Source: JAJPJE01 sp963848375 (GTDB lineage: Bacteria; Acidobacteriota; Terriglobia; Terriglobales; Acidobacteriaceae). From it: DNA of 64,000 nt. The notes below the pieces were generated by a model. That model was not told the DNA's origin. It saw nothing but the letters and a program-made list of their open reading frames with translations, and searched no databases. Shown here in pieces: positions 1 to 8,197 of the stretch (the first letter of the stretch is position 1; each line of letters begins with the position of its first letter). Position numbers and translations under genes: made by a program. Location: the NCBI GenBank assembly GCA_963848375.1, contig CAWKDK010000011.1:1-64000 (forward strand), in the 5' to 3' direction.

Positions 1-252
1 CTCTGGAGACAGGCTTCATCACCTGCGAGCCCGGAACATCCTCGGCCTTGGAATCACGCAACCTGCGCCGCCACCCCGTGGACTGGAAAAGTGATCGGCC
101 CGCGGCAAACAGCCAAGTGCGCATCATTGCCGGAAATGATCGGTCCGCAACAATCTGCGCACCGGATCTGACACCTCTGGGCACAGCACAGTTCACATTA
201 AACGTTCATGGAGTGGCTCTCGATGGGAGCGTGACGGCAGCGGGAGGACTCC

Positions 253-888
253 ATGCCGGTGCGAGAAAAAGAAAAGGACAAGGGTGAAGCTGGCAGACGG
301 AAAGGAGCGGACGATCCAGCACATGATGTGCACGTCGTTCTGGCATCCGGATGGAACGCCGATGTCTGCACAGCAGTTCATGGAAGAGCTGTTTGGGAAG
401 TTGCCGGACTTCTTCATGGATGAGGACGAGCTGCGGCGATTGTGGAGCGATCCGGAGACGCGAAAGAGATTGTTGAGGGGATTGGCCGAAAAGGGATTCG
501 GACCCTATCAGTTGGCGGAGATGCAGCGGATCATCTCGGCGGAGAGAAGCGACCTGTTCGACGTGCTGGCGTTCGTGGCGTACGCAATGCCTCCTGTCAC
601 GCGGCAACATCGGGCGGAACGGGCGCGGGTATACATCGAGCGGGAGTTCAATGCGGAAGCAACAGGCATTCCTGGAGTTCGTGCTCGGGCACTATGTTGG
701 CGTCGGCGTGGAGGAATTGGACCAGGAGAAACTGAATCCGCTGCTGAAGTTGAGGTACCACGATTCGATTCCAGATGCGTTGGCAGATCTGGGTAAGCCC
801 CGAGGAGATCCGACGCGCTTTTGTTGGCTTTCAAAAGTATCTCTACACCGGAGTCAATGCCAGCATAGGTAGTCGCTCAGACGATTAG
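253..888 (+). pseudogene. hsdR: HsdR C-terminal remnant (type I restriction enzyme, EcoEI class), frameshifted
   Basis: This is the tail of the motor/nuclease subunit of a type I restriction-modification system. Three reading frames joined in order give a typical EcoEI_R C-terminal domain: KLADGKERTIQHMM and FMDEDELRRLWSDPETRKRL at 284 to about 660, then QQAFLEFVLGHYVGVGVEEL from about 660 to 800, then EEIRRAFVGFQKYLY ending at the TAG at 886-888. A charged Lys/Glu stretch precedes 284, as in the linker of intact relatives. No helicase or nuclease domain lies upstream in the window (1-252 shows nothing recognisable), so the gene is truncated as well as frame-broken. No HsdM or HsdS is visible, though they could lie to the left of position 1. 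The stop overlaps the Shine-Dalgarno of the next small gene, so the two were once an operon. Confidence 0.8.
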
Positions 889-897
889 GAGGCAGTT

Positions 898-1177
898 TTG
901 CACGAAAGATCACCTAAGAACAGCGCGATCGATACCCTGTTGTACGAGAGCGATATGCTTCGGCACTGTGCGTCGACTATAGACAGTAGGAGAGCGCGGT
1001 ACCAACAGGAGATGTCAGAGTCGGCTAGAGCCGAATACTACTTGTGTATCAAAGGATTCTTTCTTCGCTTTTCGAAATCTCCTCGGCTTTTTCATCAATA
1101 AAGGACATCAGAAGACGGATTTGATTATCAGCCGTCCTGAGCGATGGGCAATGCGGGATCTACACGGATGCGGATGA
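898..1177 (+). pseudogene. Small hypothetical gene downstream of hsdR, one frameshift
   Basis: A TTG start at 898 follows AGGAGG at about 887-892, which overlaps the hsdR stop. The first frame reads to residue 67, but near 1069-1072 (run of four T) the sense continues one frame over with FINKGHQKTDLIISRPERWA and stops at TGA 1175-1177. The joined product would be about 92 residues. The continuous style across the shift (CIKGFFLRF, then RNLLGFFINKG) suggests a small helical protein of the kind I associate with accessory restriction loci, but I cannot name the family. Its function is unknown. The break may be a real mutation or a homopolymer sequencing error. Confidence 0.55.
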
Positions 1178-1466
1178 AGATCTTTGCGTGAAATTGACCC
1201 GCAGAGCTGAAGAAGTGAACAGAAGACACGGATTGAATCAAAGCAATTGTTACCAGAAGATCTCTTGGTTCCTGCAGCATTGCACAACTCATCGGCACCA
1301 AATGCCAAGATCGTGGGATATAGAGTGAAATGGAAAGGGTATTGCAACCGATACTCGACCAGTTCTTTTCGACCTTCGCACACGCGGAAAGACGAGCGGT
1401 TCCTGAGAGCCTCTCTCAGGAGAAGCAGACAGCACACTACAGTGATCGAGGATTAAATAACGTGTT

Positions 1467-2234
1467 TCACAAGATCCACAACCCGAGGTCCTGCAAGACC
1501 TTCTTTGCAGTTGGTTCTTTCGAAAACTGCGCCGCTCGTTGAAGCCCCCGCGAACCATAGCTCTGAGTTTGACTTGCAATACCAGTCGCGCCACAAATAG
1601 AATTAACTAGGTCGTTGCACGATGTCACGATAATGTCTGTCAGGTTCATGTAAGCAAGTAAATGCGCCTCATGCAGGTCCGAGTCACATCGAAGAATTGC
1701 ACTCCGATTATTGGCCCGTCGCTGGTCGTCGCAACAGAGGATTCGCGGTACGTGAACGCGGGGTTTGGATGCATGAAACTGATCGTTCAGCCGACTCAAA
1801 ACCTGTCGAAACTGCGCACTCTTCGGTAGAGATCTCGATTCCAGCGCGGTGCCCGAGAACACTTGGCGATAAGCGCCAGGGTTTACTTCTCTGTCTAACC
1901 AAATCTTTGCGTTCGCAGGATCGTCGACGAACTTTCCAATTATGAGCAGAGATTCGAGACCGGGTCTAAAGGTCAACCACGCAAGGAAGCTCTGGTAGCA
2001 GGAGAGATGCTCGAATCCAAAAATGAAATGGCGGAGTAGGAGGTTCGCAAAAGGTAATAATCCCGCGTGAGACTGGCCTGACAGTCCTCGGACGGTGCCA
2101 ACTCGTGCCCAAATTTCTTGTAGCCGCGAAAGGAGCGCGTTGAACTCTGTTATGTCAGAAGGGAAATTCTTATCGAAGACTTGGCGGTTGCTGATTTGGA
2201 CCGAGTAGTAGTCGGACAGTTCTCCCATGCCCAT
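1467..2234 (-). CDS. Hypothetical protein, central segment shifted out of frame
   Basis: The open frame runs back into the tRNA-Ser gene, so I start it at the ATG at 2234 (MGMGELSDYYSVQ; ATG 2228 is also possible), giving about 255 residues. The family is a hypothetical protein of soil bacteria; the stretch TFRPGLESLLIIGKFVDDPA is the most characteristic part. Between about 1770 and 1700 the in-frame translation becomes odd (HASKPRVHVPRILCC). The neighbouring frame there reads MHPNPAFTYRESSVATTSDG followed by PIIGVQFFDV, after which the original frame resumes with DLHEAHLLAYMNLTDIIV. Two nearby indels of opposite sign therefore scramble about 24 residues while leaving an open frame. Function is unknown. 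It sits 13 bases past the tRNA end in an accessory strip. Confidence 0.55.
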   Translation of the reverse strand: MGMGELSDYYSVQISNRQVFDKNFPSDITEFNALLSRLQEIWARVGTVRGLSGQSHAGLLPFANLLLRHFIFGFEHLSCYQSFLAWLTFRPGLESLLIIGKFVDDPANAKIWLDREVNPGAYRQVFSGTALESRSLPKSAQFRQVLSRLNDQFHASKPRVHVPRILCCDDQRRANNRSAILRCDSDLHEAHLLAYMNLTDIIVTSCNDLVNSICGATGIASQTQSYGSRGLQRAAQFSKEPTAKKVLQDLGLWIL

Positions 2235-2246
2235 TCCGATAGTTTC

Positions 2247-2336
2247 TGGCGGAGAGGGAGGGATTCGAACCCCCGGTGGAGTTTCCCCCACGCCGGTTTT
2301 CAAGACCGGAGCGATCAACCACTCTGCCACCTCTCC
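2247..2336 (-). tRNA. tRNA-Ser (anticodon TGA)
   Basis: The reverse complement folds as a class II tRNA. The acceptor stem GGAGAGG (2336-2330) pairs with CCTCTCC (2257-2251). The anticodon loop CTTGAAA carries TGA, a long variable arm follows, and the T-loop is GGTTCGAATC. The discriminator base is G (2250), as expected for serine, and the CCA end is encoded at 2249-2247. It is flanked by a hypothetical gene and a broken mug gene, and a tRNA-Ser-like half lies about 730 bp away, so it may have been an integration target. Confidence 0.95.
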
Positions 2337-2348
2337 GCTACTAGTAGT

Positions 2349-2876
2349 TTACCCGAACTGCGCAATGCGACGGGCAAGGTCAAACCAATGCCGCTCGTTC
2401 CAGTACCAACAGCACACCAGAAGTAGAAGTCAGAACGTACACCTGAGAAGACCCAATCTTCTGATCCTGCAACCCATAATCGATGCGCTTGGTGCGGCGA
2501 CCAAGGACTTGAGCCGCTGCTTTCTTCCCGTTGAATGCAATTACGCGCGGCGATGCGGTTGTGACTCGCTTAACGAAACCGGGCACATCGAAGTCATGGG
2601 ACCGGAGATTGGCGTCTGAGCCATGAGTGGACTTTGCAATATCCGTGAGACCAATTCCGAACTTGAGGAGCAGCGAGAACTCTTCAGGCAGCATACTAGG
2701 GACCCAGCCGATCTTCGCCAAAATCGACCAAAACTGGTTGCGGGGATCTGCGTAATCCGAACCTGCGGGCCGATTAAGCCGTTCTCCCCGGCGGCTGTGC
2801 CGCAGAAGACTACATTTAAGCCCGGGCATAGAACGTCGACTAGAACCTCGCCCGCACAGCACGGTTTCGCTTTCAT
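2349..2876 (-). pseudogene. mug: Mismatch-specific uracil/thymine-DNA glycosylase (Mug), two frameshifts
   Basis: Mug removes uracil or thymine from G:U and G:T mismatches in base-excision repair. The start ATG at 2876 opens VLCPGLNVVFCGTAAGE, the family N-terminus. A one-base loss near 2790 moves the frame to NRPAGSDYADPRNQFWSIL, FGIGLTDIAKSTHGSDA and SPRVIAFNGKKAAAQVLGR, all diagnostic of the Mug/TDG family. A second indel near 2408 is needed to reach the usual ending WYWNERHWFDLARRI and the TAA at 2349-2351. The joined length of about 175 residues matches the family. With every block present and only two single-base breaks, either recent inactivation or sequencing error is possible. Confidence 0.8.
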
Positions 2877-3067
2877 TTAAGGTCTGGTTCGCGTGCTTGC
2901 AGAGCTCAGAAGAGTTGTAAAAGAGAACGCCTTCTCAGTGTCTCTTGTCGTGTTTGGTGTCTCTCATTTGTCTCTTGTTCGTGCCCGAACAGCGCCAAAT
3001 CACGCCAAACACCGCCTACGACTGACTACCCAAATGTGGGTAACACAGGTTGTTGACAAGAGCACGT

Positions 3068-3109
3068 CTCTTTCAAGACCGCCTGTTTCAACCACTCACA
3101 CATCCCTCC
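3068..3109 (-). other. tRNA-Ser-like 5' half (remnant)
   Basis: Read on the minus strand from 3109, the sequence begins GGAGGGATGTGTGAGTGGTT and includes GGTCTTGAAA. This matches the acceptor, D-arm and anticodon loop of the intact tRNA-Ser at 2247-2336 (shared GAGTGGTTGA and GGTCTTGAAA). The variable arm, T-arm and 3' acceptor strand are not recognisable. The rest of the 2877-3208 intergenic stretch holds short direct repeats (TTTGGTGTCTCT, TTTGTCTCTTG) and no convincing gene. It could be a decayed second tRNA-Ser or a footprint of recombination at the anticodon loop. Confidence 0.4.
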
Positions 3110-3208
3110 GCGTGAGCCGTATCAACAGTTTACCAGCATTCTGGTAGCGATCTTGTGGGGACTTCTGCGGCTGGGTGCAGACCTCATTTTCAGCCAGTAG
3201 AACCCGCG

Positions 3209-3245
3209 GGGTGCCCCATCTCGCCTGCTGTTGGCGAGGTGGGAC
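3209..3245. repeat. REP-like palindrome, copy 1
   Basis: CCCCATCTCGCC (3214-3225) and GGCGAGGTGGG (3233-3243) form a long stem with a 7-base loop. A near copy lies at 15889-15929. It directly abuts a RAYT transposase fragment, the enzyme class known to mobilise such palindromes. Confidence 0.65.
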
Positions 3246-3252
3246 TCGTTGA

Positions 3253-3429
3253 CATCTGCTGATCACGGAACCAGAACCTGGAACGCTGGCGGCTGCGTTG
3301 ATGCTGATCAAGCGAACCGTTACTCACCAACTGTTAACCGGGGAGGACGAGCACCTCTCGCAGCGCCGCTACTACGACTTCAACGCATGGAGCGAACGCA
3401 AGCGGATAGAGAAGCTCTTCCCTTTGTGA
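3253..3429 (+). pseudogene. RAYT (REP-associated tyrosine transposase, IS200/Y1 family) fragment
   Basis: The frame between the stop at 3250-3252 and the TGA at 3427-3429 reads HLLITEPEPGTLAAALMLIK, then QRRYYDFNAWSERKRIEKL. These are the segment after the HUH motif and the RRYYDFNVWSEKKRVEKL-type block of REP-associated Y1 transposases. The N-terminal half, the catalytic tyrosine region and the C-terminal HRNPV block are missing, so this is an inactive fragment of about 58 residues. The palindrome just upstream (3209-3245) fits the REP-RAYT association known in other bacteria. Confidence 0.7.
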
Positions 3430-3561
3430 GCATTTTTGACCAGCGCAGCCACACTGTTGGCGAGTAGGCTCGGAAAGGCATCGGTAAGTACAGGTCCGTT
3501 CAACAGAGAGTGGCGATATGTCGCGATACCGCCGCCTCAAAATGTTCTAGGAGGTTACACA

Positions 3562-3927
3562 GTGATCATGAAAGTAAGTAACCGGCAAGTAAATGACGTC
3601 ACGATCGTTGACTTGAGTGGGCAAATCAAACTGGGCGAAGGCAGTTCGCTCTTGCGCGACACAGTCAAAGACCTGCTCGGCAAGGGACAGAAGAAAATCC
3701 TCCTAAATCTGGGCAACGTCAACTACATTGACAGCTCTGGAATCGGCGAACTGGTTAGCGCCTTTACTTCGGTTCGCAACCAGGGCGGCGAGTTGAAGCT
3801 CCTGCACCTGACCAAGAAGGTTCACGACGTATTGCAAATTATGAAGCTGTACACGGTGTTCCAAGTTATGGACGACGAGGCTGTGGCGATAGCTGCATTC
3901 AGCACTCCGAGCGACTTGGTTGCATAA
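3562..3927 (+). CDS. STAS-domain anti-sigma factor antagonist
   Basis: This single STAS domain of 121 residues resembles RsbV/SpoIIAA. These proteins bind an anti-sigma kinase and release a sigma factor when unphosphorylated. AGGAGG at 3549-3554 is best spaced for the GTG at 3562; ATG 3568 is the alternative. The core LSGQIKLGEG, KKILLNLGNVNYIDSSGIGE and a final helix are all present, and the DSSG serine (S58) is the expected phosphorylation site. No RsbW-like kinase or RsbU-like phosphatase lies beside it, so the partner must be encoded elsewhere. A paralogue lies at 11732-12115. Confidence 0.88.
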   Translation: MIMKVSNRQVNDVTIVDLSGQIKLGEGSSLLRDTVKDLLGKGQKKILLNLGNVNYIDSSGIGELVSAFTSVRNQGGELKLLHLTKKVHDVLQIMKLYTVFQVMDDEAVAIAAFSTPSDLVA

Positions 3928-4143
3928 CAGCGGATCCACCGTCTTTGAAGAATGTTCGCTGTGAAATCCCAATACCATAGTAATCCGCCTCTGGCTCACC
4001 GATAACTGTCGCGAATGTATGGTCCGCGGCCTGACTGCAAGAAGAGATTGGTTCAGTGCAAAGATCAGTCTGCGTAAATCTATCCGGCCTCTAGTTGGAG
4101 ATTTTATTTTCTCCGGGTGGCCCGCCCGTCCGAGGACAGTGTG

Positions 4144-5067
4144 TTAGCGTGCGCTCGCGGAGTGAGCCTTACCCTCGCGCTTTTGAATAAAGGACTCAAC
4201 CCTTTGCGGCACGCCAAAGGAACCGTTGATTTGATCATTTGTCTTCACTACGGCGCGTAGCCTAGCCGAGTAAGATGGGTCCCACGCTGTGATGTTATTG
4301 AGATAGATAATCCGGTCACGCGCCTCTGCAAAGCTGTGGCTCTCCTCGAACAACTGAATCAGCGCGTCCGACATTTTTCGTTCAAGCCCTTTTTTCTTGC
4401 GCAGCGCGTCGAACAACTCACGAGCGAGTTCCTTCGCCGTCTTGTGGTTGCCGTTGAATGCTTGAAATCGCGCGATGAAACCATAAGGGATCTCATCGAA
4501 CTGAACCGAGAAGGTAGGAACGCCGCGTCCCATCGCGAAACCAATCTCCTGATCGGTCCATCTACTTGCGTGGAACCCATCGTGAAGAAGCGCCACGAGA
4601 GAATCGCAGGTCGCTAGGGCGGCTTCTATCTCCGTTTGCCATTCGAGCGTTGGCTCGATGTCGTTGTGCGCTACAAAGCCGCTGATACCGTAGTTGAACA
4701 GTGCGTCCTGAAGCTCTGCTGCGAACACCTTGTTCTTCGCGAGATGAGAAATGAAAAGCCGAAGAAATCCTTTATGCCAAAACTCAGGCTCCACGCTGGT
4801 AGGCGTGCGCGCGGGAGTGGTAGTGGAGGTTTTCAGAGTCAACATATAGCCGAGGTGGCTGGCTAGGTCGATTAGCTCGGGGTCTGTGGCTTCACGAAGC
4901 GCGTAAAGGATGTACGTGACTTCTCCCCCTACGTTCCACGACATCTTCGGACGCGGGATTGAGAACTGAGCTAGCGTGGTGTCGATCAGCGCCCATGGTT
5001 CCGTACTTAGTCGCTCCGATATCTCCTTCATCAAGGTGACGCGTTGCGAAGGGGTAAGTAGGTTCAT
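4144..5067 (-). CDS. TIR-domain protein, possible NADase effector
   Basis: The 307-residue protein has an N-terminal helical region (1-95), a TIR domain (about 101-215) and a C-terminal region of about 90 residues. The TIR domain opens with LRLFISHLAKNKVFAAELQD, continues with GISGFVAHNDIEPTLEWQ and holds WTDQEIGFAMGRG, where E174 sits at the position of the catalytic glutamate of NAD-cleaving bacterial TIRs. Bacterial TIR proteins of this kind act as effectors or sensors in anti-phage systems such as Thoeris, CBASS and Pycsar. Here only a predicted membrane protein lies next to it (127-167 bp upstream, same strand), with no ThsA, cyclase or Argonaute. The DNA is visibly less GC-rich than the flanking genes, which suggests transfer. 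The defence role is inference. Confidence 0.8.
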   Translation of the reverse strand: MNLLTPSQRVTLMKEISERLSTEPWALIDTTLAQFSIPRPKMSWNVGGEVTYILYALREATDPELIDLASHLGYMLTLKTSTTTPARTPTSVEPEFWHKGFLRLFISHLAKNKVFAAELQDALFNYGISGFVAHNDIEPTLEWQTEIEAALATCDSLVALLHDGFHASRWTDQEIGFAMGRGVPTFSVQFDEIPYGFIARFQAFNGNHKTAKELARELFDALRKKKGLERKMSDALIQLFEESHSFAEARDRIIYLNNITAWDPSYSARLRAVVKTNDQINGSFGVPQRVESFIQKREGKAHSASAR

Positions 5068-5193
5068 GCAATAGATTCTAAGTCACTCTGCCCGACAAGG
5101 TCACCAGTTGCGCGTTGAGGAAATGTCGTAGAGCGAGGTCGCTACCAATTTGCGAGTGCCGAGGACTGTTTGTCAGAGAGCGGCGTTTCTGGG

Positions 5194-6027
5194 TTAATCA
5201 AAGCCGAAAGGCGGACCGGTCATGGTTGTGAAGTACATGTAAAGCGTGATACCGAAGAACACGATACACGGTGCGAGCGGCACTACGATGCCTTTCAGAG
5301 AACGTTTCTTGCGCTTATAGAGTCCAACCATCCCGACCATCAAGAACATAGCCAGTGCGTTGCCGCCCATAATTAGAGTCACATTGCGCTCGTTGCGTAC
5401 CTGTTCTTCGGGACTCTGGATCTTGCCGGAGTATTTCAACTCCCGAATTGCGGGCTGACCTTCGATTGTGCCTTGGCACCAAATGCGTATGTTAGTTCCT
5501 CCCGCGTACACTAACTGAACAACCCCTCCATCGCCTTCTTCGAGTATCGCCCACGAAAGCGGCACCTCGCCTTTGGTAAGCCGACCCTGATCAATGCTCA
5601 ACTTAGTAACTTCTCTGGTCTTCTTTCGAATCGTGGCTTCGAGTATTGGCACGCTCGGTTCAGTCCGGATCACTATTGGGTCAAGTACAGATGCTTGTCG
5701 AATCGCTTGCTTACCCCGATTCCAAACTGCCACCTGCGTTGCAGTGACGTCCGTACTGATTGGTTGACCGTCAAGAGATACCGTCAGACGCGACGCCGCT
5801 CCTTGCTTAATTACAGCTGCTCGTGCTGGATTGATGTAATAAACCAAATCGGGAGACCTGAGGGTCTCATAATAAAAATAGATCGACAGGAGAACGCCGA
5901 TAATGCCAACAAGCATACCTACAAACCCGACTGCTGGATGCTTGAAGAACCTTATCAACGCTCCGCCGGTTGTTTTGTTCTCTGTCAGATCGTCGACTAA
6001 GACGGCGGTCTTTACGTCGTCATCCAT
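5194..6027 (-). CDS. Predicted membrane protein beside the TIR gene
   Basis: This hypothetical protein of about 277 residues is read from the ATG at 6027; a TTG at 6135 would add 36 residues. I prefer 6027 because 6028-6135 looks like promoter DNA (TATACAAT and TACAAT boxes). After a short cytoplasmic start, one hydrophobic segment (VGFVGMLVGIIGVLLSIYFY) precedes a soluble, probably beta-rich domain beginning PDLVYYINPARAAVIKQG. Near the C-terminus two more hydrophobic segments are separated by a basic KRKKRS turn. No enzyme motif is seen. Its co-direction with the TIR gene, with no gene between, suggests a functional link, for example a membrane effector or sensor partner. I do not recognise a named family. 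Confidence 0.65.
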   Translation of the reverse strand: MDDDVKTAVLVDDLTENKTTGGALIRFFKHPAVGFVGMLVGIIGVLLSIYFYYETLRSPDLVYYINPARAAVIKQGAASRLTVSLDGQPISTDVTATQVAVWNRGKQAIRQASVLDPIVIRTEPSVPILEATIRKKTREVTKLSIDQGRLTKGEVPLSWAILEEGDGGVVQLVYAGGTNIRIWCQGTIEGQPAIRELKYSGKIQSPEEQVRNERNVTLIMGGNALAMFLMVGMVGLYKRKKRSLKGIVVPLAPCIVFFGITLYMYFTTMTGPPFGFD

Positions 6028-6150
6028 ATAAGGATAGCGATTCTCCAGATTGTATTTTGCCGGGATTGTAGCACCTAAATTGTATAAGCCCGAAAAAGTC
6101 ACCGCCGATGCCTCGCCAGCCGACAGATAGCCCAAGCGTGCAATTCCCAG

Positions 6151-6222
6151 TTTGAACCAGCCCGAAATGTTCAGGGCTGGTGGCCGAGGCTCGCCCTCTT
6201 TTGGGCTAACCTGGGTTCAAGA
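6151..6222. repeat. Imperfect palindromic intergenic repeat
   Basis: TTGAACCAGCCC near 6154 is mirrored by GGGCTAACCTGGGTTCAA near 6204, with an inner pair GCCCGAA/CAGGGC. CCCTCTTTTGGGC resembles the loop region of the REP-like copy at 15889-15929. It follows the promoter side of the membrane gene. Between 6223 and 6360 I see nothing further. Confidence 0.5.
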
Positions 6223-6360
6223 AAATTCGCTTCGGCCCGCTGCGTATTGTTCGCGCCCGAATCGCTCGCTGTCCATTCGGATTCGAGCTCAACTACACCA
6301 ACCTCCCGATACGCACGAAACCGACTTCATCCTCTTATCGCTTCCCGTTTGCGGAAACGG

Positions 6361-6686
6361 TTGTCAAGACCCGACATTCCCGCAAAAGATCCGCAAATCT
6401 ATCATTCCACGATAGAAATAAATTTCCCCAAAGTGTCCGGTCCCTCCACCAGATTTGTCATACTAAGAATAGGAGAGCAGCTAGCGCCACTGCTTCACCC
6501 GGCACCCCGGCACGATTTTCGACGGGCAAGCGATTACCGCCAGAATCCCTACGCCATTCGGGGAAATCGGCGCTTTAAGTCTTTTGTTATGCGCTAAGAG
6601 CCCGTAAGCCTCGTGTTATGCGCTATGTACAGCCGCGCCACCCGTAAGTCCTTTATTTGCCGCTAGGGAGGGGGGAGGGGGAGGGT
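6361..6686 (+). repeat. G-tract intergenic element, copy A
   Basis: This is one of three related elements of about 320-340 bp (others 14066-14380 and 53611-53950). The order is: TTGTCAAGACCC; CATTCCACGATAGAAATAAA with AAAGTGTC; several AAGTCTTTTGTTATGCGCTA-type units; and finally a G-rich run at 6666-6685 that could form a G-quadruplex. It fills the gap upstream of the glycosyltransferase gene at 6902. No credible coding sequence is inside. Confidence 0.65.
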
Positions 6687-6901
6687 TATCTTTTTATACA
6701 TACCTGGCAGATTGAACCGGGGCAGGGTGCTCCGCTTCCTGAGCATCGAATTTGGTATGCTGGAACGTTGCAGTTACACGCATTTGTGCTGTCCTGGAGA
6801 GATAGTCACCTCCGGAGCTTTTCTTACCGCTCGGCGGCAGCACATCGAAACACTCACTTAGGCGTTGCAGGGAAGTTTGAAAAACCAATTTGCGAGGGCG
6901 A

Positions 6902-8197
6902 ATGTTCCCTAACATCGCCATAAACCTGTTTTTAGCGGTCGCGGCCATTCCGTTCATCTATTACCTGCTTGCCCTGTACAGCTCCTGGAATTACTTTCGC
7001 CAGCGCACGCCCAGCCAGTCGGACCCGAATTTCACGCCGCCGATCAGCAATCTCAAGCCGATTCGCGGCCTCGATCCCGACGCCTACGAAAATTTCGCCA
7101 GCTTCTGCCGCCAGGATTATCCCGACTACGAAATCCTCTTCTGCGTGGGCGATGCCGACGATCCCGTATTGCCGGTCATCGAGAAGCTCATCTACGACTT
7201 CCCTCAGTGCAAGATTCGCGTGCTCTACGGCTCCGGCCGCATCGCCACCAACGACAAAGTGGCCAAGCTCGCGCGCCTCGTCGACGAAGCCGCGAACGAA
7301 GTCCTGGTCATCAGCGACAGCGATGTTCGCGTTGAGCCCGACTATCTCCGCCGCGTCGTGGCTCCGCTCGCCGATCCGAACGTTGGCGCCGTCACTTGCT
7401 TCTACGTGCCGATCCCCGAGACGGAAACGACCTTCGTCCAGCGTCTGCAGGCGATGGGCATGGTCTCCGACTTTTATGCTGGCATTCTCGTCGCCCGCCA
7501 GCTCGACGGTGTGAAGTTCGCGCTCGGTCCCACCATCGCCACCACGCGGCAAAAGCTTGCGTCGTTTGGCGGATACCAGTCGATCGAAAATCGGCCTGCC
7601 GACGATCTTCTGGTCGGCCGTCTCATCGCCGAGCAGGGATTCGAGGTCGAACTCCTCCCATACTCAGTGCTGACCGTCGCCGACTACGCCTCTCTGCGCG
7701 ACCTCTTCTATAAGCGTCTGCGCTGGATCACCGTCATGCGCCACATGCGCCCCTGGGGGCACTTCGGCCTGATCTTCACGCACGGCCTGCCTTGGGCGCT
7801 GGCCGCCGTCGCCGTCGCACCGTCCCTCGCGACCGCGCTCGGCTATCTTGGCGGATATTTCGCCATCCGCATGGCGATGGTCTGGATGATCGGCATCCAC
7901 GGCCTGAAAGAAAAAGGTCTCTGGAAGAAGATGCCGCTGATCCCCGTCTGGGACGCGATGGCGTTCGTGATCTGGCTCATCAGCTTCGCGCGCAAAAGTG
8001 TCCGCTGGCGCGACGGCGAGTACTTCATCCGCAACGGCATGCTCGTCCCGGTGACGACGAGCAAAATAGCAACTAGCTTTCAGTTCTTAGCTTCTGATGG
8101 CCCATTCAAGCCGTCTTTTGGCTTCAGTTGGGTAGTACGCAGCACTACAGTATTCCACCGCTTCTGTCGGCCGGAGGCTCGCCACTTTGCGAACTAA
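6902..8197 (+). CDS. hpnI: GT21-type glycosyltransferase (ceramide glucosyltransferase / HpnI-like)
   Basis: This membrane glycosyltransferase of the ceramide-glucosyltransferase family is 431 residues from the ATG at 6902 (GAGG at 6894; a TTG at 6890 is less likely). It has an N-terminal membrane anchor (about 5-27). D1-type residues lie in the segment around ILFCVGDADDP, DSDVRVEPDY (139-148) gives D2, RPADDLLVG (about 231-239) gives D3, KRLRW (271-275) matches (Q/R)xxRW, and C-terminal membrane helices follow. In hopanoid producers the relative HpnI adds N-acetylglucosamine to bacteriohopanetetrol. No other hopanoid gene is in the window, so the acceptor is uncertain. The tail after about residue 385 is longer than usual and overlaps the next gene by 11 bases. 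Confidence 0.75.
   Translation: MFPNIAINLFLAVAAIPFIYYLLALYSSWNYFRQRTPSQSDPNFTPPISNLKPIRGLDPDAYENFASFCRQDYPDYEILFCVGDADDPVLPVIEKLIYDFPQCKIRVLYGSGRIATNDKVAKLARLVDEAANEVLVISDSDVRVEPDYLRRVVAPLADPNVGAVTCFYVPIPETETTFVQRLQAMGMVSDFYAGILVARQLDGVKFALGPTIATTRQKLASFGGYQSIENRPADDLLVGRLIAEQGFEVELLPYSVLTVADYASLRDLFYKRLRWITVMRHMRPWGHFGLIFTHGLPWALAAVAVAPSLATALGYLGGYFAIRMAMVWMIGIHGLKEKGLWKKMPLIPVWDAMAFVIWLISFARKSVRWRDGEYFIRNGMLVPVTTSKIATSFQFLASDGPFKPSFGFSWVVRSTTVFHRFCRPEARHFAN

Noticed and set aside
2235..2330. N-terminal extension of the hypothetical gene (MAEWLIAPVLKTGVGETPPG...)
   Set aside because: It is a translation of the tRNA-Ser gene on the same strand.
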